A stretch of 64,000 nucleotides of DNA from Ohtaekwangia sp. GTDB lineage: Bacteria; Bacteroidota; Bacteroidia; Cytophagales; Cyclobacteriaceae. Below are positions 44,677 through 52,612 of this stretch, in pieces; position 1 is the first letter of the stretch; every line of letters begins with the position of its first letter. A program made the position numbers and the translations under genes. The stretch lies in contig JAJNPV010000046.1 of assembly GCA_021155195.1 (NCBI GenBank), positions 62,001 through 126,000 on the forward strand, given 5' to 3'. The notes under the pieces were generated by a model. That model searched no databases. It saw nothing but the letters and a program-made list of their open reading frames with translations, and was not told the origin of the DNA.

Positions 44677-45804
44677 ATGAGCAAACAAATCAACATTGCA
44701 ATTATCGGGTTGGGTTTTGGTGCAGAGTTTATTCCTATTTATAAAAAATATCCAAACGTAAACCTGATCGCCATCTGCCAGCGCACGCAAGCAAAGGTTG
44801 ATGAAATAGGAGATGCGTTCGGAATTGAAAAGCGCTATACCGATTACGATCTGTTGCTTCAAGATCCGAATATTCATGCCGTTCATATCAATACTCCCAT
44901 TCCTGATCATGGCATTCAATCAATCAAAGCATTGAAAGCAGGTAAGCATGTTGCATGCACCGTTCCAATGGCTACTACCGTAGAAGAGTGTGAAGAGATT
45001 GTACGTCTCACGCAGGAAAAGAATCTCACCTACATGATGATGGAAACGGTGGTGTACGCACGTGAATTTCTTTTCATGAAAGAATTGTATGAAAAAGGAG
45101 CATTGGGAAAAATTCAATTCTTAAAAGCAAGTCATCAACAAGATATGGATGGTTGGCCAAATTACTGGCCCGGACTTCCACCGATGTATTATGCCACGCA
45201 CTGCGTGGGTCCGGTGCTGGGTTTGTTAAGAAAAGAAGCGGAGTATGTTTCTTGTTTTGGGTCCGGAACCATTCGTGAAGATTTGCATAAACATTATAAT
45301 TCACCTTATGCCATCGAGACTACGCACATCAAATTGAAAGATTCAGATTTGAGCGCGCATGTGTATCGCTCATTATTTGATGTAGCACGACAATATCGGG
45401 AAAGCTTTGAAGTGTATGGTTCGAAAAAATCGGTAGAGTGGCCGTTGATTGAAGGCAAGCCTCTGGTAATTCATACAGCAAAAAAACCTGAACCAGAAAT
45501 TCCGGAAGAAATGGAATGTCCTGATTACGCAAAGCTGTTACCGGAATCCATTCAGTCGTTTACTACTAAAGGAGTGTATGATGCCGATGAACATCAGCAT
45601 CTTTCATTTGCGCAAGGCGGAGGTCATGGTGGTTCACATCCACATTTGGTGCATGAGTTTATCAGTGCGCTCCAGCAAAAAAGACAACCATATCCTAATG
45701 CTGCGCAGTCTGCGAATATTACGTGTGTGGGAATCTTAGCCCACGAGTCGGCAATGAATGGTGGAAAGATTATGAAACTGCCTGACTTTACATTTTCGAA
45801 GTAA
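44677..45804 (+). CDS. Gfo/Idh/MocA family oxidoreductase, EKP motif altered
   Basis: 375 residues, cytoplasmic. N-terminal IAIIGLGFGAEFIPIYKKYP is the NAD(P)-binding loop. Where the family has the catalytic EKP (E-K-P) loop, this protein reads HVACTVPMATTVEEC (about residues 86-100), so the usual lysine is missing. The C-terminal domain has MYYATHCVGPVLGLL, HVYRSLFDVARQYRESFEVYG and GGGHGGSHPHLVHEFI. The fold assignment is firm; altered catalytic residues suggest unusual chemistry or a binding role. It ends the rightward operon with the epimerase and the cupredoxin protein. Confidence 0.85.
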   Translation: MSKQINIAIIGLGFGAEFIPIYKKYPNVNLIAICQRTQAKVDEIGDAFGIEKRYTDYDLLLQDPNIHAVHINTPIPDHGIQSIKALKAGKHVACTVPMATTVEECEEIVRLTQEKNLTYMMMETVVYAREFLFMKELYEKGALGKIQFLKASHQQDMDGWPNYWPGLPPMYYATHCVGPVLGLLRKEAEYVSCFGSGTIREDLHKHYNSPYAIETTHIKLKDSDLSAHVYRSLFDVARQYRESFEVYGSKKSVEWPLIEGKPLVIHTAKKPEPEIPEEMECPDYAKLLPESIQSFTTKGVYDADEHQHLSFAQGGGHGGSHPHLVHEFISALQQKRQPYPNAAQSANITCVGILAHESAMNGGKIMKLPDFTFSK

Positions 45805-45933
45805 GATTTTTTAGATTTGAGTCCCTTTGGAAGACTTAGATAGGTATGGAATTTATGATTTGAACTTACAACACGGAGAGTCCCTGTTTGGGATATTCCT
45901 CCTAGAGGAGAGTATTTTCATTAGTAATTCGAA

Positions 45934-46479
45934 ATGACATTTAAATACTACAATATATTATTTCTTATCTTCCTTGAATTTGCTTTTGATGACAATTGTT
46001 TACTCAAATATGAAGTCAGTAACGATATCATTTATCTTGAACCTGGAAACAAAAGACTTACAATAAAGTCCAAAATTATTAATCGCTCAACTAAGAATGT
46101 TGTACTATATAACTTTCAGGGTGAAATAATAATGCCACCTTTTGAAGAAAAGGAATTGTGTGGTGAGAAGGTTGCAGCCAGCAGAATGATTTTTGTCTAT
46201 GATGAGGAAATGAATCAAATTTTCCCGGGTAATTTTGTTCTGATTCCTGATAGTCTAGATTACAGTCCAATGCCAAAAGAAAGGGTAATTGACATTATCG
46301 ATATTAGCAGACGTAAATTTATTGCATCATCTATTATTTTAGAAGCTAATCAGTCAATTGCTAATCTAATTAACATAGACTTAAATGATTATGATATTAG
46401 AAAAGGTATATACTATGTTCAATTAGCATATGCATCTGGTAAATATGTTTTAATGGGTGCGTTAGGGCTAATAGAGTAA
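45934..46479 (+). CDS. hypothetical protein, possibly exported
   Basis: 181 residues. The start MTFKYYNILFLIFLEFAFDDN contains a hydrophobic segment that could be a signal peptide, with no lipobox. The remainder is rich in beta strands and polar residues (IYLEPGNKRLTIKSKIINRSTKNVVLYNFQGEI, IIMPPFEEKELCGEKV, VLIPDSLDYSPMPKERVIDIIDISR). No family recognised. Base composition is AT-rich, unlike its neighbours, which suggests a laterally acquired gene. The 128-bp gap before it contains weak palindromes (GTCCC..TGGGAT, CTCC..GGAG) of the same style as the repeats near 18.2 kb. No operon partner is certain. Confidence 0.55.
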   Translation: MTFKYYNILFLIFLEFAFDDNCLLKYEVSNDIIYLEPGNKRLTIKSKIINRSTKNVVLYNFQGEIIMPPFEEKELCGEKVAASRMIFVYDEEMNQIFPGNFVLIPDSLDYSPMPKERVIDIIDISRRKFIASSIILEANQSIANLINIDLNDYDIRKGIYYVQLAYASGKYVLMGALGLIE

Positions 46480-46587
46480 AAGTCGTAGTAAAATGAGATA
46501 TATATGAGTATTTTTCCTTGTGTTGGTGTTAGTCATAAATTAGTTGTTAAGGTCGCCAGACCCGGAATTTGGAATAGGAGACAAATC

Positions 46588-47757
46588 ATGAAAATCAAAC
46601 CATTAATAATTGTACTTATTGCATTGGGTTTTAGTTCGGCAGTGTACAGCCAAGCTAACGACAATATGTTGTGTGTTGGCAAGTATTGGACTGAAGAAGA
46701 AGCAAAGGTGATGATGGACAGCTTTGCCAAGGAGTGGAGTGATGTTGATTCATGGAAGAAAAGAGCGGATCAAATCAGGGCTGGGATTATCAAAGGAATG
46801 CAATTGGAAAAAATGCCTACCATCAAAGGGCACTTCAATCCGGTTGTTACCGGTAAGCAACAGTTAGATGGCTATCGAGTTGAGAATATCATTCTTGAAA
46901 GTTTTCCTGGATTTTACATAACAGGAAATCTCTATATCCCCACACAGAAGAAAGGAAAATTTGCAGCCATTCTAAATCCCCATGGTCATGGGGAAGGGCA
47001 GCGGTTTAGAGAAGAAACACAAATTCGGGATGCCATGTTGGCGCGCATGGGTGCGATTGTATTTACGTATGACATGATTGGCACCGGTGAGAGTTTACAA
47101 ACGACTCATAAAATGCCAATTGCTCTTTTGCTCCAAACCTGGAATAGTAAACGAGTACTTGAATATTTACTTTCAAGACCTGATGTTGATTCCAATAGAA
47201 TTGGTATGACGGGCTATTCTGGTGGTGGTACTCAAACATTTATTTTATCTGCTATTGATGATCGCATTAAAGTATCTGTTCCGGTAACACAAGTATCAGC
47301 TCATTTCTTTGGCGGCTGCATGTGTGAGAGCGGAATGCCAATTCATAGAACTTCCGATTTCCAAACAAACAACGTTGAGATTGCAGCACTCTTTGCACCC
47401 AAGCCTATGTTAATCGTTTCAGATGGTAAAGATTGGACATCGAACACACCTCAGGTTGAGTTTCCATACATCCAAAAAGTATATGCAGCTTATCATGCCG
47501 ATGAGAAGGTTAAGAATGCACATTTCCCAACTGAAGGTCATGACTATGGGTATTCCAAACGATTGGATGCTTATAGATTCTTTGCTCAGTACTTCAGGTT
47601 GGATACTAAAGATGCAACACAGGATGGATATGACGAGACTGCTGTGACTATTTTGCCAATTGAAAAGTTATTGGTGTATACTGAAAAGTACCAACTCCCA
47701 AAAAATTCACTTCAAGGAGATGAAGCTGTAATGAATTATTTAGGTATTAGAAATTAA
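46588..47757 (+). CDS. exported acetyl-xylan-esterase-like alpha/beta hydrolase
   Basis: 389 residues from ATG 46588, preceded by AGGAG with 7-nt spacing; an upstream in-frame ATG at 46504 would hide the signal peptide behind 28 residues. MKIKPLIIVLIALGFSSAVYSQ is the signal peptide. The fold is a large alpha/beta hydrolase of the acetyl xylan esterase/dienelactone-like group: GNLYIPTQKKGKFAAILNPHGHGEGQ (about 113-138), nucleophile elbow GYSGGG with S211, GHDYG (catalytic histidine, about 330) and CMCESGMP. It should deacetylate or cleave esters of plant polysaccharides in the periplasm. Stand-alone gene, convergent with the LRR gene. Confidence 0.85.
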   Translation: MKIKPLIIVLIALGFSSAVYSQANDNMLCVGKYWTEEEAKVMMDSFAKEWSDVDSWKKRADQIRAGIIKGMQLEKMPTIKGHFNPVVTGKQQLDGYRVENIILESFPGFYITGNLYIPTQKKGKFAAILNPHGHGEGQRFREETQIRDAMLARMGAIVFTYDMIGTGESLQTTHKMPIALLLQTWNSKRVLEYLLSRPDVDSNRIGMTGYSGGGTQTFILSAIDDRIKVSVPVTQVSAHFFGGCMCESGMPIHRTSDFQTNNVEIAALFAPKPMLIVSDGKDWTSNTPQVEFPYIQKVYAAYHADEKVKNAHFPTEGHDYGYSKRLDAYRFFAQYFRLDTKDATQDGYDETAVTILPIEKLLVYTEKYQLPKNSLQGDEAVMNYLGIRN

Positions 47758-47760
47758 TGT

Positions 47761-47884
47761 CATCTCTAAAAGCCTAAAACATAACCGCCATTCAGAGGGA
47801 GGCACAACTGAAGAATCTATTTTTCTCCGAATAACGAGATTCTTCGCTCACGCTCTGAATTACGACTGAGGTTTTTTAGAGATG
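47761..47884. repeat. triple-nested palindromic repeat element
   Basis: Three concentric inverted repeats: outer arms 47761-47775 and 47869-47884 (CATCTCTAAAAGCCT with one mismatch/indel on the other side), middle ATTCAGAG 47790-47797 with CTCTGAAT 47853-47860, inner GAAGAATCT 47810-47818 with AGATTCTTC 47837-47845, all in order. It lies between convergent genes and could serve as a bidirectional terminator, but the design matches a widespread intergenic Bacteroidota repeat unit. Confidence 0.7.
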
Positions 47885-47894
47885 CTCTTAATAG

Positions 47895-50393
47895 CTACCG
47901 ATAGTACACAACCTGACAGTCAGGATGTACTAATTTGAAATTCTCAATCTCTCGTGTTGAGATTTTTGTGTTATAACAAGTCAACGTCTTTAACGGAAGA
48001 TTATCTAATGGATCCAGTTTTCTAACCGCGGTATTGGAGCAATCAAAGTATTCAAGATTTTGTAATCCCTCCAGGTAATCCAATCTTTTTAATTGCGTTC
48101 CTGCACAGTTTAGTTTTTTAAGTTTACTCAAATTCCGAAGCACTTTTATATCTTCCAAAGGCGTATTGGAAATGTCAAGATCCTCTAACTCGGTTAATAA
48201 TTCAAGAGATTCAATTTGCTGAAGCGGTCCATTTGTAGCATGTAATGACTTTAGTGATTTAATGTTCTCGAGCGGGGGAATGGTGAGGATAGAAGTACCT
48301 GAAAAATGTAAGTCTCTCAGTCGAACAAATTCATTCAACGCATTCAGATCACTAATGGAAGCATTGTTAAAGATCAAGGACTCTTGCTCTACCAATTGAT
48401 GAAAATCTTCTCGGCTAAAGTTTCCTTTCGATTTCAGTTGAGCCTTGAAAACCTCTTTCCAGTTCTCCGATAATCCATTCCACCATCGGTCGATATGGAT
48501 GGTTTTATAAATCAATAGACATTTAGAATTTCGTTTCAAAAATTCTTTCGCTGTGATATCATGTACCGAAGTGTTATCGGCATACAGTACTTCGAGAGCC
48601 GGGAATGTATAACGATCAATGTTCTCAATCCTGCTTTTGTCGGCTCGTAAAATCTTGAGTTTAGCAAGTTGTTGCAATACGGAAATGTCAGCAACGTTTG
48701 TTTCACTGATATCCAGGTATTTAATTTCCGTATTCGCTCTTAGGGGCGACAAATCGGTAATGGCCGTTTGACTGGCAATAATCACTTGCAACTTTTGAAG
48801 TTTGCGAAGGGGCTCAAGACTATTCATCCGCATGGCTCCGCTAAAGTTAATGGAATCGAGATGTGGTACTTTGGCTAATTCCTCTTTAGAGGGTGTTGCT
48901 TTAATCTCTGCAGACTTGCTAATGACCGATTGCCATTCGGGGGTAAGTGCATCCCACCATGCTTTCAATTCTTCTGAATCAAAAATAACCTGAGCCTTAC
49001 GATTTACAGCAATAAAGCCATTGGCAATTTCTCGGTTAATAGCCGTATAGTCAGCATAAATCTTCTCGAGATGATTAAGCTTTTGAAGTGGTATTAGATT
49101 GGTAATGGCTGTATAATTTGCGCGCAACACAACCAGGTTTTCAAGATTTGCCAATGCATCAAGATTGCTAATACGGGTGCTGTCAATGTCAAGTTCTTTT
49201 AGGTTTTTAAGATTCTTTAATTGACTTAACTCGCGAATGGGAGTTCCTGAAACATCTAACTCTGTTAAAGCGATTAGTCCTTCAATAGGAGCGAGGGTAT
49301 AAATTTTGGTATTGGCAAGGTATGTTGATTCAAGAGAAGTGAGATAAGATAAAGATGAAAAGTCAGTTGTAGTAACCCCATTCATACTCAAGGTTTTCAG
49401 CTTAGGCATTTTTTCAATTACTGAAATGTCATTGACCAGCGTGTAGCTAAGATCCAGTTCCTCTAACTTATTCGAATATTTTAAAGGAGTTAAATCGACA
49501 ACCTTGGTATTAGAAAGGTCGAGCGCTTTTAATTCTGTTAGATTGCGAATGGGGGTAAGGTCGCTGATTTGTGTACCTGAAATATTTAAAGAGGTGAGAT
49601 TTAAAAGTCTGCCAAGGGGTTCAATATTTTGGATGTAGGTGTTGCTACTTAAATCAAGTTGAGCAATGGAAGTGATTTTCTTTATGTCACCGATCTCAAT
49701 ACTATCTGATAGATTGCTCGTTGATATCGCTTCTTTAAGAATTGTTTTCCACTCAAACGAAAGTTCCTTCCACCAACTTGTTAATGCTCCTGTTTCATTA
49801 TACTCATTGGTATAGATACTTACAATTTTAAGATCCTGAGAATCGATATTGTAATTTATTTCGATAAACCGGGGAATTGTGTTGGTGATTTTTTTGCCAT
49901 CCGATGTAGTTCCTGTAAGCACCCGTCTTGCCGATACTTTGTAAAACAGTTCGCCCGTTGGCAATGTGCTGCTTTTGATTTCTTCTATTGTAAACTCAAA
50001 CGTTACATCCTTGAAAAAGAAATCAACATCTTTTAAATAGGGAACAATGTCTTTATTGGTTATTACTAATCTGGCTTCAGCAAGGTCATCTTCAATTTGA
50101 ACTTTTCCATCCCGAAAGATTTTAGAATAGCTTTCGGTAATCAGCACCTCTTTATCACGAGCAGATGTAGAATTGCTTCCGAGTGTATTTAACATGTATT
50201 GAAGGAAGGCAATAATATCCTTAACGCGCTTCTCGTCTTCGGCTGCGTTTATGGGTTTTGTTTTCGGTTCTTCTTTTTTAACAGCCTTAGTTTCGGTTTT
50301 CTTTTTTGCTTGTGCCGGAACTAAAGAAGGCTGAATAACGAATACTACAACACAAATGATCCAAAGAAAATAATTTTTAGAACTATGCTTCAT
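47895..50393 (-). CDS. exported leucine-rich repeat protein with three WW-cap modules
   Basis: 832 residues. Signal peptide YFLWIICVVVFVIQPSLVPAQ. An N-terminal domain of about 170 residues (KRVKDIIAFLQYMLNTLGS ... VPYLKDVDFFFKDVTFEF) precedes LRR blocks of consensus LxxLxxLDxSxTxIxDLxPL. Each block is introduced by a WW-x-x-L-S/T-x-x-W segment: WWKELSFEW near residue 206, WWDALTPEW near 478 and WWNGLSENW near 636. LRR units of about 22 residues give a solenoid for protein binding at the cell surface. The gene is the last of a leftward cluster of four exported or lipid-anchored proteins. Confidence 0.88.
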   Translation of the reverse strand: MKHSSKNYFLWIICVVVFVIQPSLVPAQAKKKTETKAVKKEEPKTKPINAAEDEKRVKDIIAFLQYMLNTLGSNSTSARDKEVLITESYSKIFRDGKVQIEDDLAEARLVITNKDIVPYLKDVDFFFKDVTFEFTIEEIKSSTLPTGELFYKVSARRVLTGTTSDGKKITNTIPRFIEINYNIDSQDLKIVSIYTNEYNETGALTSWWKELSFEWKTILKEAISTSNLSDSIEIGDIKKITSIAQLDLSSNTYIQNIEPLGRLLNLTSLNISGTQISDLTPIRNLTELKALDLSNTKVVDLTPLKYSNKLEELDLSYTLVNDISVIEKMPKLKTLSMNGVTTTDFSSLSYLTSLESTYLANTKIYTLAPIEGLIALTELDVSGTPIRELSQLKNLKNLKELDIDSTRISNLDALANLENLVVLRANYTAITNLIPLQKLNHLEKIYADYTAINREIANGFIAVNRKAQVIFDSEELKAWWDALTPEWQSVISKSAEIKATPSKEELAKVPHLDSINFSGAMRMNSLEPLRKLQKLQVIIASQTAITDLSPLRANTEIKYLDISETNVADISVLQQLAKLKILRADKSRIENIDRYTFPALEVLYADNTSVHDITAKEFLKRNSKCLLIYKTIHIDRWWNGLSENWKEVFKAQLKSKGNFSREDFHQLVEQESLIFNNASISDLNALNEFVRLRDLHFSGTSILTIPPLENIKSLKSLHATNGPLQQIESLELLTELEDLDISNTPLEDIKVLRNLSKLKKLNCAGTQLKRLDYLEGLQNLEYFDCSNTAVRKLDPLDNLPLKTLTCYNTKISTREIENFKLVHPDCQVVYYR

Positions 50394-50401
50394 TCGTAAA
50401 A

Positions 50402-51250
50402 TTACTGATAGAGATAGGCCAATAAAAGTTTTTTGTCGGCATCGGTGTTTAGCTTTACAAGGTTAGAAATCAACCAGCCCGTGTTGTAGCCGGGTCGGTT
50501 AAATTGCGATAACTCAAAATACCAACCATTCAATTGAAAGAAGTGAAATTTCACTTGCTCTACAGATTTGAATTTCAAGTTTCCCTTTTTTAATTCGTAT
50601 AGAAAAATAGAAAGATGATCGGGGGTAAATCGCTTTGATGCAAACTGACTTACGCTATCAGATTTTTCAAAAGCCTTTCGCAAGTTCATGAAATCGAGTT
50701 CATGGCTGAGGGGATGAAGGAAACGCCCCACCTTTGTAGTATCCCTTTTAAAGTAAGTATCAAACAGATAAGCATGCGCCTTTGTAATCACCCATTTATG
50801 TCCAAGGTGATCTTTCTCTAACTCCATATATAATGTAACCGGTTGCGAAATACCATTCATGGTAAAAACAGCATTCACTTCCGAAAACCAATTGCCACCA
50901 TGAAAATTTAAAATTGAGGACTCACCCTTATCCAATACATCTTTTACGAACTCGGTTTTGAGCGCAGAACTCATTCCTTTGTTACTATCGTCAAACAGTA
51001 TTCCGAGGTAGTTCTTTCTTAGTTTATTACCTTGGTATTGGCGATCGCCCGGGTAATAGCGTTTTCCTTTTTCATCTTCTTCGCCATTAAACCTCCTAAA
51101 AAACTGATTCACTTGTTTGGATTGCGCATATAGCTTACTCTCGTCATCGAGATCGCTGACAATCTGCGCAGCAAGCGGAGAAGACAGCGCCATAAGCGCT
51201 ATTACAATAAAGGATCGTAACACGAAATTATTTGGTTGTTTCTGTAACAC
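50402..51250 (-). CDS. exported hypothetical protein
   Basis: 282 residues with a clear signal peptide (NFVLRSFIVIALMALSSPLAAQ, cleavage after AQ). The mature part contains YMELEKDHLGHKWVITKAHAYLF (about 148-170) and EQVKFHFFQLNGWYFELSQFNRPGYNTGW (about 230-260), the style of NTF2-like/alpha+beta folds, but no family can be named. It is followed 8 bp downstream by the LRR gene and overlaps the next upstream exported protein gene by 23 bp, so it belongs to their operon. Role unknown. Confidence 0.7.
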   Translation of the reverse strand: MLQKQPNNFVLRSFIVIALMALSSPLAAQIVSDLDDESKLYAQSKQVNQFFRRFNGEEDEKGKRYYPGDRQYQGNKLRKNYLGILFDDSNKGMSSALKTEFVKDVLDKGESSILNFHGGNWFSEVNAVFTMNGISQPVTLYMELEKDHLGHKWVITKAHAYLFDTYFKRDTTKVGRFLHPLSHELDFMNLRKAFEKSDSVSQFASKRFTPDHLSIFLYELKKGNLKFKSVEQVKFHFFQLNGWYFELSQFNRPGYNTGWLISNLVKLNTDADKKLLLAYLYQ

Positions 51251-51812
51251 GAATATCGCCTAACAACACATCCCAAAACTCAATGATTCTTCCTGATACT
51301 TGTGTTTTCTTGCGATCTACATAGATGGTGATATCCTTTTTAGTAGTGTCTTTGTATTTCAGGCCATCATCTGATTCGCCTTCAAAGCGTTGATAGATCG
51401 TGACCACACCTACATACCGTCCATCGGGTTGTCTTTCCAGGTCACTGATATAATGAATGTCATACCACTGTATGGTAACGCGGTCATAGTTAAGTGCCAT
51501 TAAGTGTTCAAAGTATTTACGCACTTTGTAATACTTTACTTCTTTGGTGTTTAAAGACGAAACGCCCATTTCGCTATCAGGTGCAAAAAGTTCTTCCGCT
51601 CTGTCCATCACGCGGGTGGCTTCAGAAAAAGCAGTCTGCTTGTTACCGATAATGCTGATGTATTTACTGAGGTCCCGAACTTTTTCCAGTGCAAGGGAAT
51701 CAATCGCTTGTTTTCTCTTGAGGCTGATGTCACCCGACTGAGCAAAAGCAATGCTGGTTGCTACCAAACTGAAAAATAATATAAGACTGATTTTATGAGT
51801 GTTGTTAAACAT
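51228..51812 (-). CDS. exported hypothetical protein
   Basis: 194 residues from ATG 51812, with signal peptide ISLILFFSLVATSIAFAQ. The mature domain (DRVTIQWYDIHYISDLERQPDGRYVGVVTIYQRFEG, about 110-145, and KDITIYVDRKKTQVSG) resembles in pattern the N-terminal domain of the LRR protein downstream, suggesting a shared fold. The reading frame overlaps the next gene by 23 bp, indicating translational coupling. No catalytic motif. It is an envelope protein of unknown role in the LRR cluster. Confidence 0.65.
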   Translation of the reverse strand: MFNNTHKISLILFFSLVATSIAFAQSGDISLKRKQAIDSLALEKVRDLSKYISIIGNKQTAFSEATRVMDRAEELFAPDSEMGVSSLNTKEVKYYKVRKYFEHLMALNYDRVTIQWYDIHYISDLERQPDGRYVGVVTIYQRFEGESDDGLKYKDTTKKDITIYVDRKKTQVSGRIIEFWDVLLGDIRVTETTK

Positions 51813-51867
51813 ACTAATGGTGTTTATAAGTTGATTCAAAAAACTAAAATGTAACCTTACCGAATGA

Positions 51868-52395
51868 CTAATTCTTCTTTAATTCCAACTCGGTAATTTT
51901 ACCCTCACCGTTGGTTTTAATATCCGAAATTGCGTTTGGGTTCTTTTTCTGGTCTTTTAAATAATTGAGATATTGTTTGATTGTAGTGGGCTTGTCATAG
52001 TCCTTCATCCCATCGGACTCACTAATTACAATTAAGACTGGAGTTTCAGGAGAAGCAAATAAGGATAGCGCTTCATTTATGCTGGCATTGGCCGAAGAAA
52101 CATTATTGGTATTTGCAATTGCTCCAAAGTATTGATTTAATTTTGTAGCGGGAGTTGATGTTTTGCTTTCATTCGCTCTTTGCTCAGCTTCGCGTCTTGC
52201 TTGTTCTTCAGCAGCTTTTCTGGCTTGCTCTTCGGCTTGTAGTTTACGATCAGCTGCTTCTTGCTCCATTTTAGCTTTTTCAGCCGCAGCATTTTTAGCC
52301 TGCATAGCTTTCTTTTTACTCTGACAGCCAAATGCAGTTATTAAAACCAGGGCGAGTATGATAAGTTTTGAGGAATTTCGAATAGGTAGCATCAT
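51868..52395 (-). CDS. lipoprotein with charged coiled coil
   Basis: 175 residues. SSKLIILALVLITAFGC ends in a lipobox. It is followed by a highly charged alanine/lysine/glutamate coiled coil (about residues 25-75, AEKAKMEQEAADRKLQAEEQ pattern) and a small C-terminal domain (FGAIANTNNVSSANASINEALSLFASPETPVLIVISESDGMKDY, DKPTTIKQYLNYLKDQK). The C-terminal part resembles domains found in Bacteroidota lipoproteins of secretion or stress-response clusters. First gene of the leftward LRR cluster, about 55 bp from the next gene. Probably a periplasmic spacer or anchor. Confidence 0.75.
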   Translation of the reverse strand: MMLPIRNSSKLIILALVLITAFGCQSKKKAMQAKNAAAEKAKMEQEAADRKLQAEEQARKAAEEQARREAEQRANESKTSTPATKLNQYFGAIANTNNVSSANASINEALSLFASPETPVLIVISESDGMKDYDKPTTIKQYLNYLKDQKKNPNAISDIKTNGEGKITELELKKN

Positions 52396-52612
52396 ATTGT
52401 TATTTTGGTTAATACGAATTTTTAAGAAAAGATTGTGCCATGATTTGATAGTATGAATTGAGTTTCATGGAGTTATTCATTATTCCAAGATAACGGAAAA
52501 CCTCGTCCATGAGTCTACAAGGTGGGGTATTTTTTCTACACTAATTCATTCATTTCGATTCATGCACATTAGATACGGTAAGCATGCATTAGGAAGGTGA
52601 CCAAGGAAAAGC

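Noticed and set aside
20527..45804. Polysaccharide-utilisation locus of the Sus type
   Set aside because: No SusC/SusD pair, sigma/anti-sigma pair or family of glycoside hydrolases is present in it; the content is oxidative instead.
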